Source: JACCXG01 sp963785755 (lineage in GTDB: Bacteria > Acidobacteriota > Vicinamibacteria > Vicinamibacterales > 2-12-FULL-66-21). From it: a stretch of 64,000 bases of DNA. The notes under the pieces were generated by a model. It had not been told where the DNA came from. It saw only the letters and a list, made by a program, of their open reading frames with translations, and did no database searches. Below are positions 28,560 through 38,899 of this stretch, one piece after another; position 1 is the first letter of the stretch; every line of letters starts with the position of its first letter. The translations under genes were made by a program, and so were the position numbers. The stretch is taken from contig CAWAXG010000050.1 of assembly GCA_963785755.1 (NCBI GenBank), positions 1 to 64,000 of the forward strand. Direction: 5' to 3'.

Positions 28560-29633
28560 ATGGTGTCTATCGCCGCGTTGAAAGGGGCGGTGGCGTCCCG
28601 GGGTCGAATGCAAGATGCGGCCGCGATCGCCGTGGCGTGGATCCTCGTATCTCCGGCGGATCTTGCCGCCCAGCGTGTCCGGGACGAAGTCGTCGAGCTC
28701 TCGAACGGCGATCGGGTGACCGGGGAGATCAAGGGCCTCGATCGATCTCAACTGACGGTTCGCACGCTCGACCTCGGTACGGTGTACATCCGCTGGCAGC
28801 GCGTCGTCCGGTTGAATAGCAATCGAACGCTGGAAATCGAGCTCGCGGACAGCCGTCGCCTTCAGGGGTCGATCTCGTCGCCGGTGCCGGGAACGCTGGA
28901 GATACGCGACAGTGCCGGAACGGCGACGGTCGATCTCGCCTCGATCGTCGTGATTCGGCCGGTGGCGCGAAGCTTGATCGGGGATCTCACCGGCAGGATT
29001 GACGCCGGGTTCAGCTATACCCGTAGTAGTCAAGTCGCCCAGTCTTCGATCAACACGGAGATCACCAAGCGACGCCCCGCCTTCGAGTCCACCGCGGCGT
29101 TCAACGCGGTGCTGACCACGGTCGAGCGGCAGCCAGATAGCTCGCGATACCTCCTGCGGTACAACTACTATCGCTTCTGGACCGGGCGCGTGTTTGCCGG
29201 GGGGCTGGCCGATGCCGAGCGCAATCGGGATCTTGGCATTTCCGTCCGCGTGTCGGCCGGCGGCGGACCCGGCTATCGAATTCTGAAGAGCCAGCGCCAG
29301 GAGCTGACGGTACTGGGGGGGCCCGTTTTCGTTCGAGAGGTGCCACTCGATGAGCCGGCGAGCACGGACGGCCTGGCGCTCGCCGCGACGAATTACTCGC
29401 TGTTCTTCAACGAATATCCGAAGACGAATCTCGACATTGCCAATCAGCTTCGTTTCGGCCTCAGCGAGCCCGGTCGATTTCTCTTCGACCTGAACGTCTC
29501 CCTGCGGCGCGAACTGTGGCGCGACTTCTACATTGCCGTCAGCTTGTATGACTCGTACGACAACCGCCCGCCTGCCTCGAGCACGCTGAAAAACGATGTC
29601 GGCATCACGCTGACGCTGGGGTGGACGTTTTGA
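28560..29633 (+). CDS. DUF481-type outer-membrane protein with SH3-like N-terminal region
   Basis: About 357 residues. The first about 40 residues include a hydrophobic export signal (AAAIAVAWILVSPADLAAQ). Next is a small beta domain (DEVVELSNGDRVTGEIKGLDRSQLTVRTLDLG) in which an RNA-Sm/SH3-like turn is repeated as RLQGSISSPVPGTLEIRD. Then a DUF481-like barrel follows: IDAGFSYTRSSQ, RYLLRYNYYRFWTGRVFAGGLADAERNRDLG, and a C-terminal GITLTLGWTF ending in Phe. DUF481 proteins are salt-induced outer-membrane proteins of unknown mechanism. The start at ATG 28560 has no clear ribosome site; ATG 28608 is an alternative that places the signal at the N-terminus. The frame is intact. Confidence 0.75.
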   Translation: MVSIAALKGAVASRGRMQDAAAIAVAWILVSPADLAAQRVRDEVVELSNGDRVTGEIKGLDRSQLTVRTLDLGTVYIRWQRVVRLNSNRTLEIELADSRRLQGSISSPVPGTLEIRDSAGTATVDLASIVVIRPVARSLIGDLTGRIDAGFSYTRSSQVAQSSINTEITKRRPAFESTAAFNAVLTTVERQPDSSRYLLRYNYYRFWTGRVFAGGLADAERNRDLGISVRVSAGGGPGYRILKSQRQELTVLGGPVFVREVPLDEPASTDGLALAATNYSLFFNEYPKTNLDIANQLRFGLSEPGRFLFDLNVSLRRELWRDFYIAVSLYDSYDNRPPASSTLKNDVGITLTLGWTF

Positions 29634-29695
29634 ACCGAGTGTTCCGTCGTACGAGGCCCGGCGATCGCGCAGCGCGGCCGCCACGGAGTGTCGCC

Positions 29696-31360
29696 ATGCA
29701 CCAGAAAGGTTGGGCGTTCCCATCAGTGGGTCTCGGGCTCCTGTGGTGCGTCCTCACGGTTAGTGCGTTCGCACAGGGCGGCGCCCCCGCAACGCAGCCG
29801 ACGCCGGAGGCCGGAGTGCCGATCATCTACCGCGGGCAGGAGATCGTCCGGGTCTATCGCGGCATGGGCGGGATCGGACCCGCCGAGCGCGCGCGAATCG
29901 CCTCCGAGCGACTCCATCAATTCGTTCGCGACCCCAGCTTCGACCCGACACGCGTCACCGTCACGCACAGGGAGACCGTCAGTGAGCTGGTGTATGACGA
30001 CCGCGTCCTGGGCGTCATCAGCGACGAGGATGCCCGGGCTGTCGGGCGGCCGCGCGCGGAACTCGCCCAGCAGGTGCGGGATCGGCTGGTCGAGGTCGTG
30101 ACCAGTACCCGAGAGGAGTTCAGCGCCTGGTCCATCGCCCTCGGCCTGGCGTGGGCTGCGCTCGCGAGCGCGATTTCGGCGGCCCTGCTGTGGCTGCTCG
30201 CGCGCATCTACCGCCGGGTCCAGTCACGTGTCAAGCCGTGGTACTGGCGCCTGACGGCGGATCCTCGGGTCGGACGAACCGCCGCTGCTCGAGCCACGCG
30301 CATCGAGTCGATCCTCCACAGCGGCGTCTTTGTCGTAGCCGCAGCAGTTGCGGTGGCCCTCATCGCGGTATGGGTGCAGCTGGTGCTGCAGCTGCTCCCC
30401 TGGAGCCGGCCGCTCGCACGGCTGATCTATCGCTACGTGTCGGAACCGATCAGGACGCTCTGGCTCGGCTTGCTCAGCTACGTACCTAATCTTTTCTACA
30501 TTGCCGTCATTGCCGTCACCACATTCCTGGTGTTGAGAGTCGTCCGCTTCGTCTTCAAAGAGATCGAGGTCGGCAACATCCGCCTCGCCTCGTTTCCGGA
30601 CGACTGGGCCGAACCCACGTACAAACTGGTGCGGACGCTCCTGCTGGCCGTTGCCGTGGTCGGCGCCTTCCCGTACATTCCTGGCTCGCAGACGACCGCA
30701 TTCCAGGGGATCTCCCTCTTTCTCGGTCTGCTCGTCTCGCTCTCCTCGAGCTCCGCCCTCTCGAACATCATCGCGGGCACGATCCTCACCTATACGCGGG
30801 CCTTCAGGGTCGGCGACATCGTGCGCATCGGCGAGACGTTCGGCGAGGTGACCATCAAACGCCTGCTGGTGACGCACGTGCGAACGTATAAGAACGTCGT
30901 CGTGTCCATCCCGAATTCGTTGATCTTGACGACACAGGTGCTCAACTACACGACGCTGGCCGGCGAACGCGGGCTCGTCGCGCACTCGTCGGTGACGATC
31001 GGCTACGACGCGCCGTGGCGAAGAGTCCATGAGCTTCTGATTGCGGCGGCCCTGAAGACAGAAGGCGTGCTCGCGGATCCGCCGCCGTTCGTTCTCCAGA
31101 CCGCGCTGAATGACTTTACCGTCAACTACGAGATCAATGCGTACGTGAGTTCGCCCGTTCCGCTGCCGCGCACCTACTCGGCCCTGCACGCGAATATCCA
31201 GGAGGCGTTCAACGAAGCGGGTGTGGAGATCATGTCGCCCAACTACTTCGCGCTCCGCGACGGCAATCAGGTAACGACGCCCACACAGCATTTGCCGGAC
31301 GATTATGTGGCTCCGGCGTTCCGAGTGCGTCACCGGGAGGATCGCGACGTGATGGACTGA
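29696..31360 (+). CDS. MscS-family mechanosensitive ion channel with long periplasmic N-terminus
   Basis: About 554 residues. After a signal peptide (ending AFAQ), a periplasmic part (about 25-120) has DDRVLGVISDEDA. Next come several membrane helices (for example WSIALGLAWAALASAISAALL and VFVVAAAVAVALIAVWVQLV), then the pore-lining MscS helix (ISLFLGLLVSLSSSSALSNI). The conserved beta domain reads FRVGDIVRIGETFGEVTIKR and VVVSIPNSLILTTQVLNYT, and an alpha/beta C-terminal domain follows. These channels open under membrane tension and release solutes during osmotic downshock. ATG 29696 has GGAG about 8 bases upstream. The gene is 62 bases downstream of the DUF481 gene and converges on the sigma54 activator. 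The frame is intact. Confidence 0.85.
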   Translation: MHQKGWAFPSVGLGLLWCVLTVSAFAQGGAPATQPTPEAGVPIIYRGQEIVRVYRGMGGIGPAERARIASERLHQFVRDPSFDPTRVTVTHRETVSELVYDDRVLGVISDEDARAVGRPRAELAQQVRDRLVEVVTSTREEFSAWSIALGLAWAALASAISAALLWLLARIYRRVQSRVKPWYWRLTADPRVGRTAAARATRIESILHSGVFVVAAAVAVALIAVWVQLVLQLLPWSRPLARLIYRYVSEPIRTLWLGLLSYVPNLFYIAVIAVTTFLVLRVVRFVFKEIEVGNIRLASFPDDWAEPTYKLVRTLLLAVAVVGAFPYIPGSQTTAFQGISLFLGLLVSLSSSSALSNIIAGTILTYTRAFRVGDIVRIGETFGEVTIKRLLVTHVRTYKNVVVSIPNSLILTTQVLNYTTLAGERGLVAHSSVTIGYDAPWRRVHELLIAAALKTEGVLADPPPFVLQTALNDFTVNYEINAYVSSPVPLPRTYSALHANIQEAFNEAGVEIMSPNYFALRDGNQVTTPTQHLPDDYVAPAFRVRHREDRDVMD

Positions 31361-31410
31361 GTCCGGGCTACGGCTCCAGAAAGACCCGTGGATCAGTCAT
31401 CGTGCGGCCG

Positions 31411-32627
31411 TCATGACGTGATGCGCGAAGGAGGGCTTCCACACAGCAAGCTCTGCGGGCGCTGGATCTTGAGCTTCGTCATGCGGCTCTCGAGGGTGCT
31501 CGGCTTCATGCGGAGCAGTTCTGCGGCCCCACCGTCGCCGCGCACGCGCCATCTCACGCGATCGAGGACCGCGACGATGTGGTCGCGCTCGATGTCGACG
31601 AGCGCCATGCTGGAATGCCCGGAGGGGACGGTAGCGGACGTCTTCGGCGGATCGATCGTCAAGCGCGGTCCGGCGGCAACAATCACGGCCCGTTCGACGA
31701 CGTTGCGCAGTTCGCGGATGTTCCCCGGCCACGGATAACGCTGCAATGCCAGCATGCTGTCCTTCGAGACGGACTCGATCGGCTTGGCGAACGCGGTGCT
31801 GAACTCGTCCACGAAGCTCCACACGAGCATGGGAATGTCGCTCCGGACGCTCGCGGAGTGGCGGAACACGAATCGGAAACACATTCAGACGGTAATAGAG
31901 GTCCTGGCGGAACGTGCCCTGCGCGATGCCCTTCTCCAGGTCACGGTTCGTCGCCGCCACGATGCGAACGTCCACGTTGATCGGCTTTGAGCTTCCGAGG
32001 CGCTCGATCTGCCGCTCCTGGAGGACGCGCAGCAGCTTGATCTGCATCTCCAGCGGCAGGTCGCCGATCTCGTCAAGAAAGAGTGTCGATTTGTCCGCAA
32101 CCTCGAACCGGCCAGCCTGGCTCGAGAGGGCGCCGGTGTAGGCCCCCTTCTCACGGCCGAACAGCTCGCTCTCGATAAGGGCGGACGGGATGGCCGAGCA
32201 GTTGACGCGGACCATCGGACGGTTCCGTCGCGGGCTCAGGTCGTGAATCTGCGACGCGAACAGCTCCTTGCCCGTGCCCGTCTCTCCGAGGAGCAGCACC
32301 GTCGCCCCCGTCGGCGCGACCTGGCAGGCCTGCGTCGAGCGCCTGTCGAAGGGCCTTACTCGCACCGACAACCAGCGACGACCCCTGCAGCGTCGTCACC
32401 TCACGGCGGAGGTGGTCGTTCTCGTTCTCGAGCTGGTCGCGAAGGCGCTCGCCCTCCGCCAGGGCGTGTCTCAGTTTTTCGTCGGCCAGCCTTCGAATCG
32501 TGCGGCTGTCGGCATTCATCGCGAGGGACACCTCTTCGAGCGCATAGTCGAGCGCGGACGCGAGCCGTTCGAGATCGGCCGGTGCAGATCGCGTCGAGAG
32601 GCTCGTCAACAGGCGTTCAAATCCCAA
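31411..32627 (-). CDS. sigma54-dependent (NtrC-type) activator without GAF domain, two frame breaks
   Basis: The N-terminal part (FERLLTSLSTRSAPADLERL, then a coiled-coil LENENDHLRREVTTLQGSS) leads, across a frame break near 32,340, into the AAA+ domain. That domain has Walker A GETGTGKE, the sigma54-contact loop GAYTGA (GAFTGA family), Walker B LFLDEIGDLP and RIVAATNRDLEKG. A second break near 31,860 is followed by PWPGNIRELRNVVERAV and a Fis-type helix-turn-helix (AELLRMKPSTLESRMTKLKI). It activates sigma54 promoters by ATP hydrolysis. The usual sensory GAF between the N-terminal helix and the AAA+ domain is missing. Input may instead come from the receiver protein encoded just upstream. 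The start is uncertain (TTG 32627 is the first usable codon). Confidence 0.75.
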
Positions 32628-32657
32628 CCCGTCGTCGACGGATCGGTGTCGGCGGCG

Positions 32658-33065
32658 CTACGAGTCGCATGGGTACCACCGTTCCCCTCGAAGTGCGGCC
32701 CAGACGGCCGGCACGAGTTGCTCGCCGGCGGAGACCTTGGCCACGTACCCCAAACCGCCGACAGCCAATCCCCGTTGCATCATCAGCGCGTCGGCGTGAA
32801 CCGTCACGAAAACGACGCGAGCCGACGGGTTCCTGCAAAGGATTTCGCGCGCCGCCTCAATTCCATCGAGGAATGGCATCGAGATATCCGTGACGATCGC
32901 GTCGGGCGACACGCGAGCTACGGCATCGACGAGGGCTGGGCCGTCGCGCACCGTGGCCACGACGTCGAATTCGGTTTGCAGCAACTTCGCGAGAACCGCC
33001 AGGATTGCGGCCTGATCGTCGGCGAGCACGACTCGCGGTTTGTGCTTTCCCAAGCTTGTCGTCAC
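32658..33065 (-). CDS. receiver-only response regulator
   Basis: 135 residues comprising a single CheY-like receiver: PRVVLADDQAAILAVL (acidic pair), phospho-acceptor in DAIVTDISMPFLDG, then VVFVTVHADAL (Thr switch) and GYVAKVSAGEQL (conserved Lys). There is no output domain. It could act as a phosphate sink or relay, or pass a signal to the adjacent sigma54 activator that follows about 30 bases later. GTG 33065 is the likely start, with a weak ribosome site. The frame is intact. Confidence 0.8.
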   Translation of the reverse strand: MTTSLGKHKPRVVLADDQAAILAVLAKLLQTEFDVVATVRDGPALVDAVARVSPDAIVTDISMPFLDGIEAAREILCRNPSARVVFVTVHADALMMQRGLAVGGLGYVAKVSAGEQLVPAVWAALRGERWYPCDS

Positions 33066-33167
33066 GATGCCGAATGGTATGCGAGCGGCGGAGGGTGCGG
33101 TAGCGGAGTACCCGCGGAAAAAGTTACGGAGCTACGGGTACGTAAAACTACGGATGGCTAGCGGCGT

Positions 33168-33797
33168 TCAGGCAAGGTCTCTTTTGACGGCCAGCGCAAC
33201 CAGCTCGGCCGTCGACTGCACACCCAGCACGCGCATCATCTCGTACTTGTGTGTTTCGACCGTGCGAGCCGAGAGGTCGAGAATGGCGGCGATTTCCTTC
33301 ATCCGCCGGCCCTCGACGATGAGACGCAGCACATCGCGCTGGCGCCGCGTGAGCTCGATCTTGTCACCACGCCCCTCATCGAGGGCGGCGAGGATATCTT
33401 TGGTGACCGCGGGCGAGAGATACGTGCGGCCGTCCAACACTTCGTCGATCGCGTCAATCAGCTCGTTCCCGGCCGAGTGCTTCAGGAGGAACGCGGACGC
33501 GCCGGCGCGCATGGCCCTGGCGGCGACGCTTGCCTCTTTGTGCATGGTCAGGATGACGAACTTGCTGGCCACGCCGCGCTTCTTGAGCCGCTCCAACGCC
33601 TCCAGCCCGCTGAGGGAAGGCATCTCCAGGTCCGCGATGATGATGTCGGGGCGAAGGCGTTCCGCTGCCTCGACGAGTGCCGTGCCGTCTGCCACGGTTG
33701 CAACCACATCGAAGCGGCGGCTGAGCAGTTTGACCAGGCCCTCCGCAACAATCGTGTGATCGTCGGCGATCAGAATAGTGGGGCGGCGCGTGGTCAC
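33168..33797 (-). CDS. NarL/FixJ-family response regulator
   Basis: About 209 residues. The receiver domain has ILIADDHTIVAEGL, phospho-Asp in DIIIADLEMPSLSG, VILTMHKEA and FLLKHSAGNEL. The C-terminal LuxR-type helix-turn-helix reads ELTRRQRDVLRLIVEGRRMKEIAAIL, then LSARTVETHKYEMMRVLGVQ. It is partner to the HisKA_3-type kinase whose stop lies 4 bases upstream of GTG 33797 (TTG 33815 is an overlapping alternative start). DNA target unknown. The frame is intact. Confidence 0.9.
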   Translation of the reverse strand: MTTRRPTILIADDHTIVAEGLVKLLSRRFDVVATVADGTALVEAAERLRPDIIIADLEMPSLSGLEALERLKKRGVASKFVILTMHKEASVAARAMRAGASAFLLKHSAGNELIDAIDEVLDGRTYLSPAVTKDILAALDEGRGDKIELTRRQRDVLRLIVEGRRMKEIAAILDLSARTVETHKYEMMRVLGVQSTAELVALAVKRDLA

Positions 33798-33801
33798 ATT
33801 G

Positions 33802-36053
33802 TTAGACCCCGGCAAGCTCGCGAGCGGGAGATGCGAGAACTCTGACCCAGACCGTGAGGGTGGTCCCCCTGCGCGGCGCGGTGTCGATCGAGAGTCGCCC
33901 GCCCACCAACCGAACCCGCTCTTCGATGCTGCGCAGGCCGAGACCGCCGCCCAGCTCGCGCGCCTTCGCGAGGTCGAACCCGTTCCCGTCGTCCGCCACC
34001 GCGAGCTGCACTTCTTCCTCGACGCGCCGCAGCGTGACGTGCACCTGCCGAGCGTTGGCGTGTTTGGCGATGTTGCGCAACGCCTCCTGGACGACGCGGT
34101 AGAGACACAACGCGGTCGTGCTATCCGAGATGGCGAGATCTCCGTCGGCCTCGACGACCACGTCGATTGAGCTGTTGTTTGGCAAACTCACGGCAGTGGC
34201 TTCGCAAGGCATCCACCAAACCCGCATGCTTGAGCACGGCTGGGTGAAGGTCGTGTGACAGCAGTCGAATGTCCTCGGCGAGCTCGATGGTCTGTCCTTG
34301 GACGGCCGTGACAACCTCCAGCAGCTCCCCGCTGGCGTGCAGCTCGGGCAGCGTGCACTCGCTCATCGCGATCGAGATGGCCGCGAGTTTCTGACTGATG
34401 TCATCGTGCAGGTCACGGGCAATGCGCGCGCGTTCCGCCTCCTGCGCCGTGATGAGACGTCCCGCGAGGTCCTCGATCTCCGCGTGGCTCTGCCGCAACG
34501 CCGCCTCATTGGTCCGCAGCGCCTCTTCGGCCTGACGGCGCTCGGTGATGTCGAAACACGACCCGATGTAGCCGAGGAGAGCGCCGTCGGAGGCGAGCCG
34601 TGGCACGCCTGTATCGAGCACCCATCGGTATTCGCCATCCGCCCGCTGCAGGCGGTACTCCATCCGGAAGGACTCACGGCCGGGCCAGGCGGCGGTGTAG
34701 GTTGCCAAACAGCGACGCAAGTCGTCCGGGTGCACGCCTTCCGTCCAGCCGTCGCCGATCTCGTCCTGCAAGCGGCGTCCCCGGAACTCCAGCCACGGCT
34801 TGTTGAAGAAGTCGCAGCCTTGGTCGGGGCCCGAGCGCCACACCATCACGGGAGCCGTGTCAGCCATCACCCGGAAGCGTTCCTCGCTCTCTCGCAGCGA
34901 GTGCTCGGCACGGCGCCGGTTTCTCCGCTGGATCAGCAGCCCCGCGATCAGTAATGTCTGGAGCAGCACCAAGGCGAGGGCGCTGAGAATGTAGCCGCGG
35001 TACTGCTCGAACAGCCCCGGTTCGCGAAACCTGAGCTCCACGCCCGCGGGGACGCGGGCTTCGCTGACGTTCCAACGGTCAAGCTGACGCCAATCGAGCG
35101 CATCGACACTCACGTCGATGCGCTGGTGATCGGAATGTCCTCGGGTCGCTCGCCGCGCAACACGCGCAGTGCGAGTTGACTCGTCTTTTCGGCGGCCAGT
35201 TCGGTCGAGAGCAACCGGCCGCCAAAGACGCCCGGAACAGCTGCCGTTCCACGTATAGATCGGCGCGTTGCTCGACGACGCCAGGCGCTCGCTCACCGAT
35301 GCTGTCCGAAACCGCCGGCCCTCACTCATCGGAACTGAACGTAGACCAGAAAGACAATGGAGTGCTCCGGCAGCGCCGCCAGCCGATCGGTCAACGCAGG
35401 TACGAAGTGTCCGCGCAAGAAGGTGAACTCCACGCCTCGCGGCGGCGCGGGCACCTGCGAGCGAAACTCGTTTTCGTACCATGCATCCAGTCGGAGATGC
35501 GCCGCACACGACGAACGCGTGGCGTGTGTCGGGATGCACCCGCAGCGCCAAATCGAGCGACTCTTTCATGGCATACCGATAGGTATGGCCGGTCGATTTG
35601 GGAACTGGCCGCCGCGCATCGAGGCCGATGAACACGATCGGCGGTTGAGACGCGAGCCGCGCCTGTAACCGCCCCGCAAGAGTGGCCTCGTCCGGGCCAT
35701 TCGCGATCAGCAGGTCGATCGTCCGGTCGCCATACTTGCGCACGAGATAGTTCTTCGAAGTCGGATTCGTACGACGGGTCTGGAAAGTGGTAGCGGTCGA
35801 GTAACTCGGAGTAGTAGTCCAACTGATCGCCCAGTGCGTCACCCAGCACCTTCCGGTAGATCCGCTCACGGATGGTGAAATGTGGAGCCGGTTCCGGAAA
35901 TATTGCTTCGGGGGCGTCTTGAGAAAGGGCGTACAACGACCAGTACGCGTGTCTGGCTGCGGGTGGGCGCTGCCGTCACTTGACACTGCGCCGCGGCCGG
36001 CGCAGGCACGCGGCGACCGTGATTGCCGTGCGAAGACATGACCAGCGCCTCAT
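33802..36053 (-). CDS. sensor histidine kinase with ABC-substrate-binding-like sensor, PAS and HisKA_3 domains; several frame breaks
   Basis: Restored order: a signal (MRRWSCLRTAITVAAC, ATG 36053, 5 bases after the TonB-receptor stop); then a periplasmic domain like ABC-transporter substrate-binding proteins (VLVVYALSQDAPEAIFPEP, IDLLIANGPDEATLAGRLQA, HTYRYAMKESLDLALRVHPD, VEFTFLRGHFVPALTDRLAAL). A TM helix follows (YILSALALVLLQTLLIAGLLI), a PAS domain (MADTAPVMVWRSGPDQGCDF), HisKA_3 with phospho-His in ARIARDLHDDISQKLAAIS, and an HATPase (VVQEALRNIAKHANARQVHV, DDGNGFD, GLGLRSIEERV). Breaks lie near 35,955, 35,755, 35,480, 35,340 and 34,185, so a real product needs corrected sequence. Together with the NarL-type regulator it forms a two-component system. 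The ligand is unknown. Confidence 0.75.
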
Positions 36054-36058
36054 GACCG

Positions 36059-38899
36059 TTAGAAGTACCCCTTCACCCGAAACAATAGTTGTCGCGGGAT
36101 CGGCCATGTGGTCTGCTGGCCGAAGTTGGGGCTGGAAAAGATCCGCGACGCGAGGCTGCCGTCGCTCGTCTGCTGCAGTGTGTTACGCAACTCGACCCCC
36201 AGCTCCAGCCGGCGCGGGCCACTGCGGAAGAGGATCTTCGACACTCGGAGAAACAGCCATTGCTCGTTCGGCAGCCGATACGAGCCCGGCACGTCGAAGT
36301 TGATATTGCGCCGCCCCTGCGGCAGGACCACCTGAATCTGAGGCGCGTACGGAAGCCCGGACATGAGCGCGAGATTCCCCGAGACCTGGATGTCGATCTT
36401 CGGAACGTCGTACGACCCGGTCGCAGTCAGCACCTGCGGCCGGTCATTGGGGCTCAGGCGACCAGCCAAATTGACGTAGTCATTCGGGTCTTGCCCGACC
36501 GTGGTGGCAAAGACGGACGACCCTGTCGCTTGAAGGCCCTCGGTCTTCGAATAGGTGTAATTGAGGCTCAGCATCCACCGATTCGCCAGACGCCGATATG
36601 CGCTCAGTACCAACCCGTCGTATCGACTGAAGAAGCCCGGGCCATTCGTCCGCAAGAATCTCCGTGCGCTGGGGGCGTTCATCAGCGGGTAAACCGTGAC
36701 CGGGCCGGCGGGAGACGTCACCGTCTGCGTTCCGTAGATGCCGCCGATATCCCGCCAACCGATCTGATCTTTCGAGGTCTTGTGCACGTAGGTGACGCTG
36801 ACGCCCATGTGTCGTGCAATCTCGCGATCGACGCCGATCGAGTACTGATTGGTGTACGGTGCATCAATATTCGGGTCGACGGCGAGATTCGCTTTCGAAT
36901 CCGTGACCGAAATGATGGTCGTGTAGTCCCCGGTGACCGGATCGAAGCGCGCGAGCGTGACCGGCGTGATCCCGGGATGCACACCGGTGAAATCGTTGAG
37001 GAACACGGGGCGGTAATAGCGTCCGACTGTCGCGCGCAGCACTGTTCTGCTGTCGCTCGTCAGGCGCACGTTGATCCCCATCCGCGGCGACACTTTGTTC
37101 CACGAGAACAATTCGCCGAGCCCCGGAATCGTCGCGCCGGTTTTACCGAAGGACTGGTTACAGTGGCAGAGCCCATCGGTCCCGCTGTACGCCGCAGGGT
37201 CCACGACCGGTGCGGCCGGACTGATGGCGACCATCCTGTCGAATCGAACGCCCGGCGTCATCGTGAGCCGCCCCATGGTCAGTTCATCCTCAGCCCACAC
37301 GCCCTGTGACCTGGATTCCGCTGCGTACACGAGGGGAGACTGATACTGCGCCTGGTCGGGCGCACCCTTGACGTCCAGATACAGGACCCCGCCCGGCCAC
37401 AGATTCTGACCTCTATCGAGGTTGCGCGCGATCTGTGCGCCAAACCGAATATTGTGGGTCATGTGGCTGCCAGACACGAAGTGATTCACTTTCACATTCA
37501 CGTCGTCGCGGATCGGTTGATAGGCCTGCGATGGTCCCGCGGTGTAGTTGCTCCGGCTGACGCCCGTGAAGGTGTCCAGGTGTCCGGGCGTCTGCAGACT
37601 TTCGGCATCGGCATTCAAATTGGGTCCCAGTCCGTTGTACCCGTACGGAATCGACTGGTGGAAGAAGCGCGCCGTGAGCACGGTGGACGGCCTGAGCGTC
37701 GTCGTCAACTCCGAGCCGAAATAGCGCATGTCCCCCGTGTACCGGGCGCTCGCCTCGAGCGGCGTAGTAGCGGTCGGAAAATCGGGGGTCTGCCAATTCC
37801 ACCATTCGTAGTAGAGGCTCTGCTGGAACTGCATCTTGTCGTTAATCTTCCACGTCACCTTCGCCATGTTCCGCACTTCGCTCTTGATCCACTGCTGGTC
37901 TTCGGGTCGGTCCGGCTGGCCGGGGTAGCGAATGGCCGGGCCGCTGTTGGTCTGGCCTCCGTAGAACCATAGTCGGCTTTTGACGATGGGCCCACCGATG
38001 TGAGCGGCAAAGTCGCGGTACCTGTACAGCTTGAATCCCGTGTCGCCCAGGGGACAATTGCATGGCCGCGTGACGGGAACGCTCGTCAGGCTTGGGGGCG
38101 CCCAGTAGATCGAACCATCCCCTCGATAGACGTTCGTCCCCGCTTTGCTGACGTAGTTCATCACGCCGCCCTGCGCTTGTTGGTACTCCACCGACGCACC
38201 GAGCGACACAAGATTGATTTCCTCGGCCGCGTCCATGTCATAAAAGGCCCAGGCCAGTCCATTCGAGGGGTGATTGGTCAACATGCCGTCGACCATGTAG
38301 GACGAGTCCGTTGAGTTGGAGCCCATGATCACGGGATTCGTTCCGCTGTTGTAGTTGCCCAGCGCCACGCCGGGAAACGTCCCCAGATAGGCGGTGACTC
38401 CTTGTCTCGCGGTCGGTAGCGCCTCGACGGCTTCTCGTCCGAGACTTCCCGCCACCCCTGTCTGCCGCGAATCAAGCACCGTCGTCGCACCACTCACCGT
38501 AATGGTTTCCGCGAGCGTTGACACACCGAGCGTGATGTTGCGCTCGATGGTGCCGCCCACCGTGACCCATAGATCCTTCTCAACGTATCTGGCAAAGCCG
38601 GGCAGCGACACCTCCATCTCGTAAACCCCCGGTGGGAGCGTGCTGAACCGATAGGTCCCATGCGCATCCGTGACGCTCGTCACGGCACCGCCCGGCAGCG
38701 CCGACGATGTGACGGTGATCGTGACGTCGGGCAATACGGCGCGAGAGTCGTCGCTTACCACGCCAGTGATGGTACCGGTCACGACTTGCGCGTCGAGCGA
38801 ACGCGCGCAGCAACACATTCCGACGACAACGGCCGAAATCAGCCACTGTCTCGCAGGCCGCCTCGCACATCGACTGCGCTGAAGAGTGCTCCCACTCAA
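36059..38899 (-). CDS. Oar-like TonB-dependent receptor with carboxypeptidase-regulatory domain
   Basis: A 946-residue outer-membrane receptor. After the signal comes a carboxypeptidase-regulatory-like Ig fold (GTITGVVSDDSRAVLPDVTITV, TDAHGTYRFSTLPPGVYEMEV), a plug with DSSYMVDGMLTN and a long barrel of aromatic hairpins ending LLFRVKGYF. This Oar-like class is strongly expanded in Acidobacteriota and is thought to import large or oligomeric substrates, but ligands are mostly unknown. The first usable start is TTG 38899; the natural start is unclear because the region directly upstream is a remnant of another receptor. The sensor kinase gene begins 5 bases after its stop, an arrangement suggesting ligand sensing and uptake in one operon. 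The frame is intact. Confidence 0.85.
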   Translation of the reverse strand: MSGSTLQRSRCARRPARQWLISAVVVGMCCCARSLDAQVVTGTITGVVSDDSRAVLPDVTITVTSSALPGGAVTSVTDAHGTYRFSTLPPGVYEMEVSLPGFARYVEKDLWVTVGGTIERNITLGVSTLAETITVSGATTVLDSRQTGVAGSLGREAVEALPTARQGVTAYLGTFPGVALGNYNSGTNPVIMGSNSTDSSYMVDGMLTNHPSNGLAWAFYDMDAAEEINLVSLGASVEYQQAQGGVMNYVSKAGTNVYRGDGSIYWAPPSLTSVPVTRPCNCPLGDTGFKLYRYRDFAAHIGGPIVKSRLWFYGGQTNSGPAIRYPGQPDRPEDQQWIKSEVRNMAKVTWKINDKMQFQQSLYYEWWNWQTPDFPTATTPLEASARYTGDMRYFGSELTTTLRPSTVLTARFFHQSIPYGYNGLGPNLNADAESLQTPGHLDTFTGVSRSNYTAGPSQAYQPIRDDVNVKVNHFVSGSHMTHNIRFGAQIARNLDRGQNLWPGGVLYLDVKGAPDQAQYQSPLVYAAESRSQGVWAEDELTMGRLTMTPGVRFDRMVAISPAAPVVDPAAYSGTDGLCHCNQSFGKTGATIPGLGELFSWNKVSPRMGINVRLTSDSRTVLRATVGRYYRPVFLNDFTGVHPGITPVTLARFDPVTGDYTTIISVTDSKANLAVDPNIDAPYTNQYSIGVDREIARHMGVSVTYVHKTSKDQIGWRDIGGIYGTQTVTSPAGPVTVYPLMNAPSARRFLRTNGPGFFSRYDGLVLSAYRRLANRWMLSLNYTYSKTEGLQATGSSVFATTVGQDPNDYVNLAGRLSPNDRPQVLTATGSYDVPKIDIQVSGNLALMSGLPYAPQIQVVLPQGRRNINFDVPGSYRLPNEQWLFLRVSKILFRSGPRRLELGVELRNTLQQTSDGSLASRIFSSPNFGQQTTWPIPRQLLFRVKGYF

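Noticed and set aside
30224..31333. Minus-strand open frame of 369 codons opposite the MscS gene
   Set aside because: The plus-strand MscS reading is intact and conserved; the antisense text has no domain.
36089..37309. Plus-strand open frame of 406 codons opposite the TonB receptor, and a similar one at 40049-41305
   Set aside because: GC-rich antisense shadows of barrel-coding sequence; composition dominated by Arg and Val and no recognisable domain.
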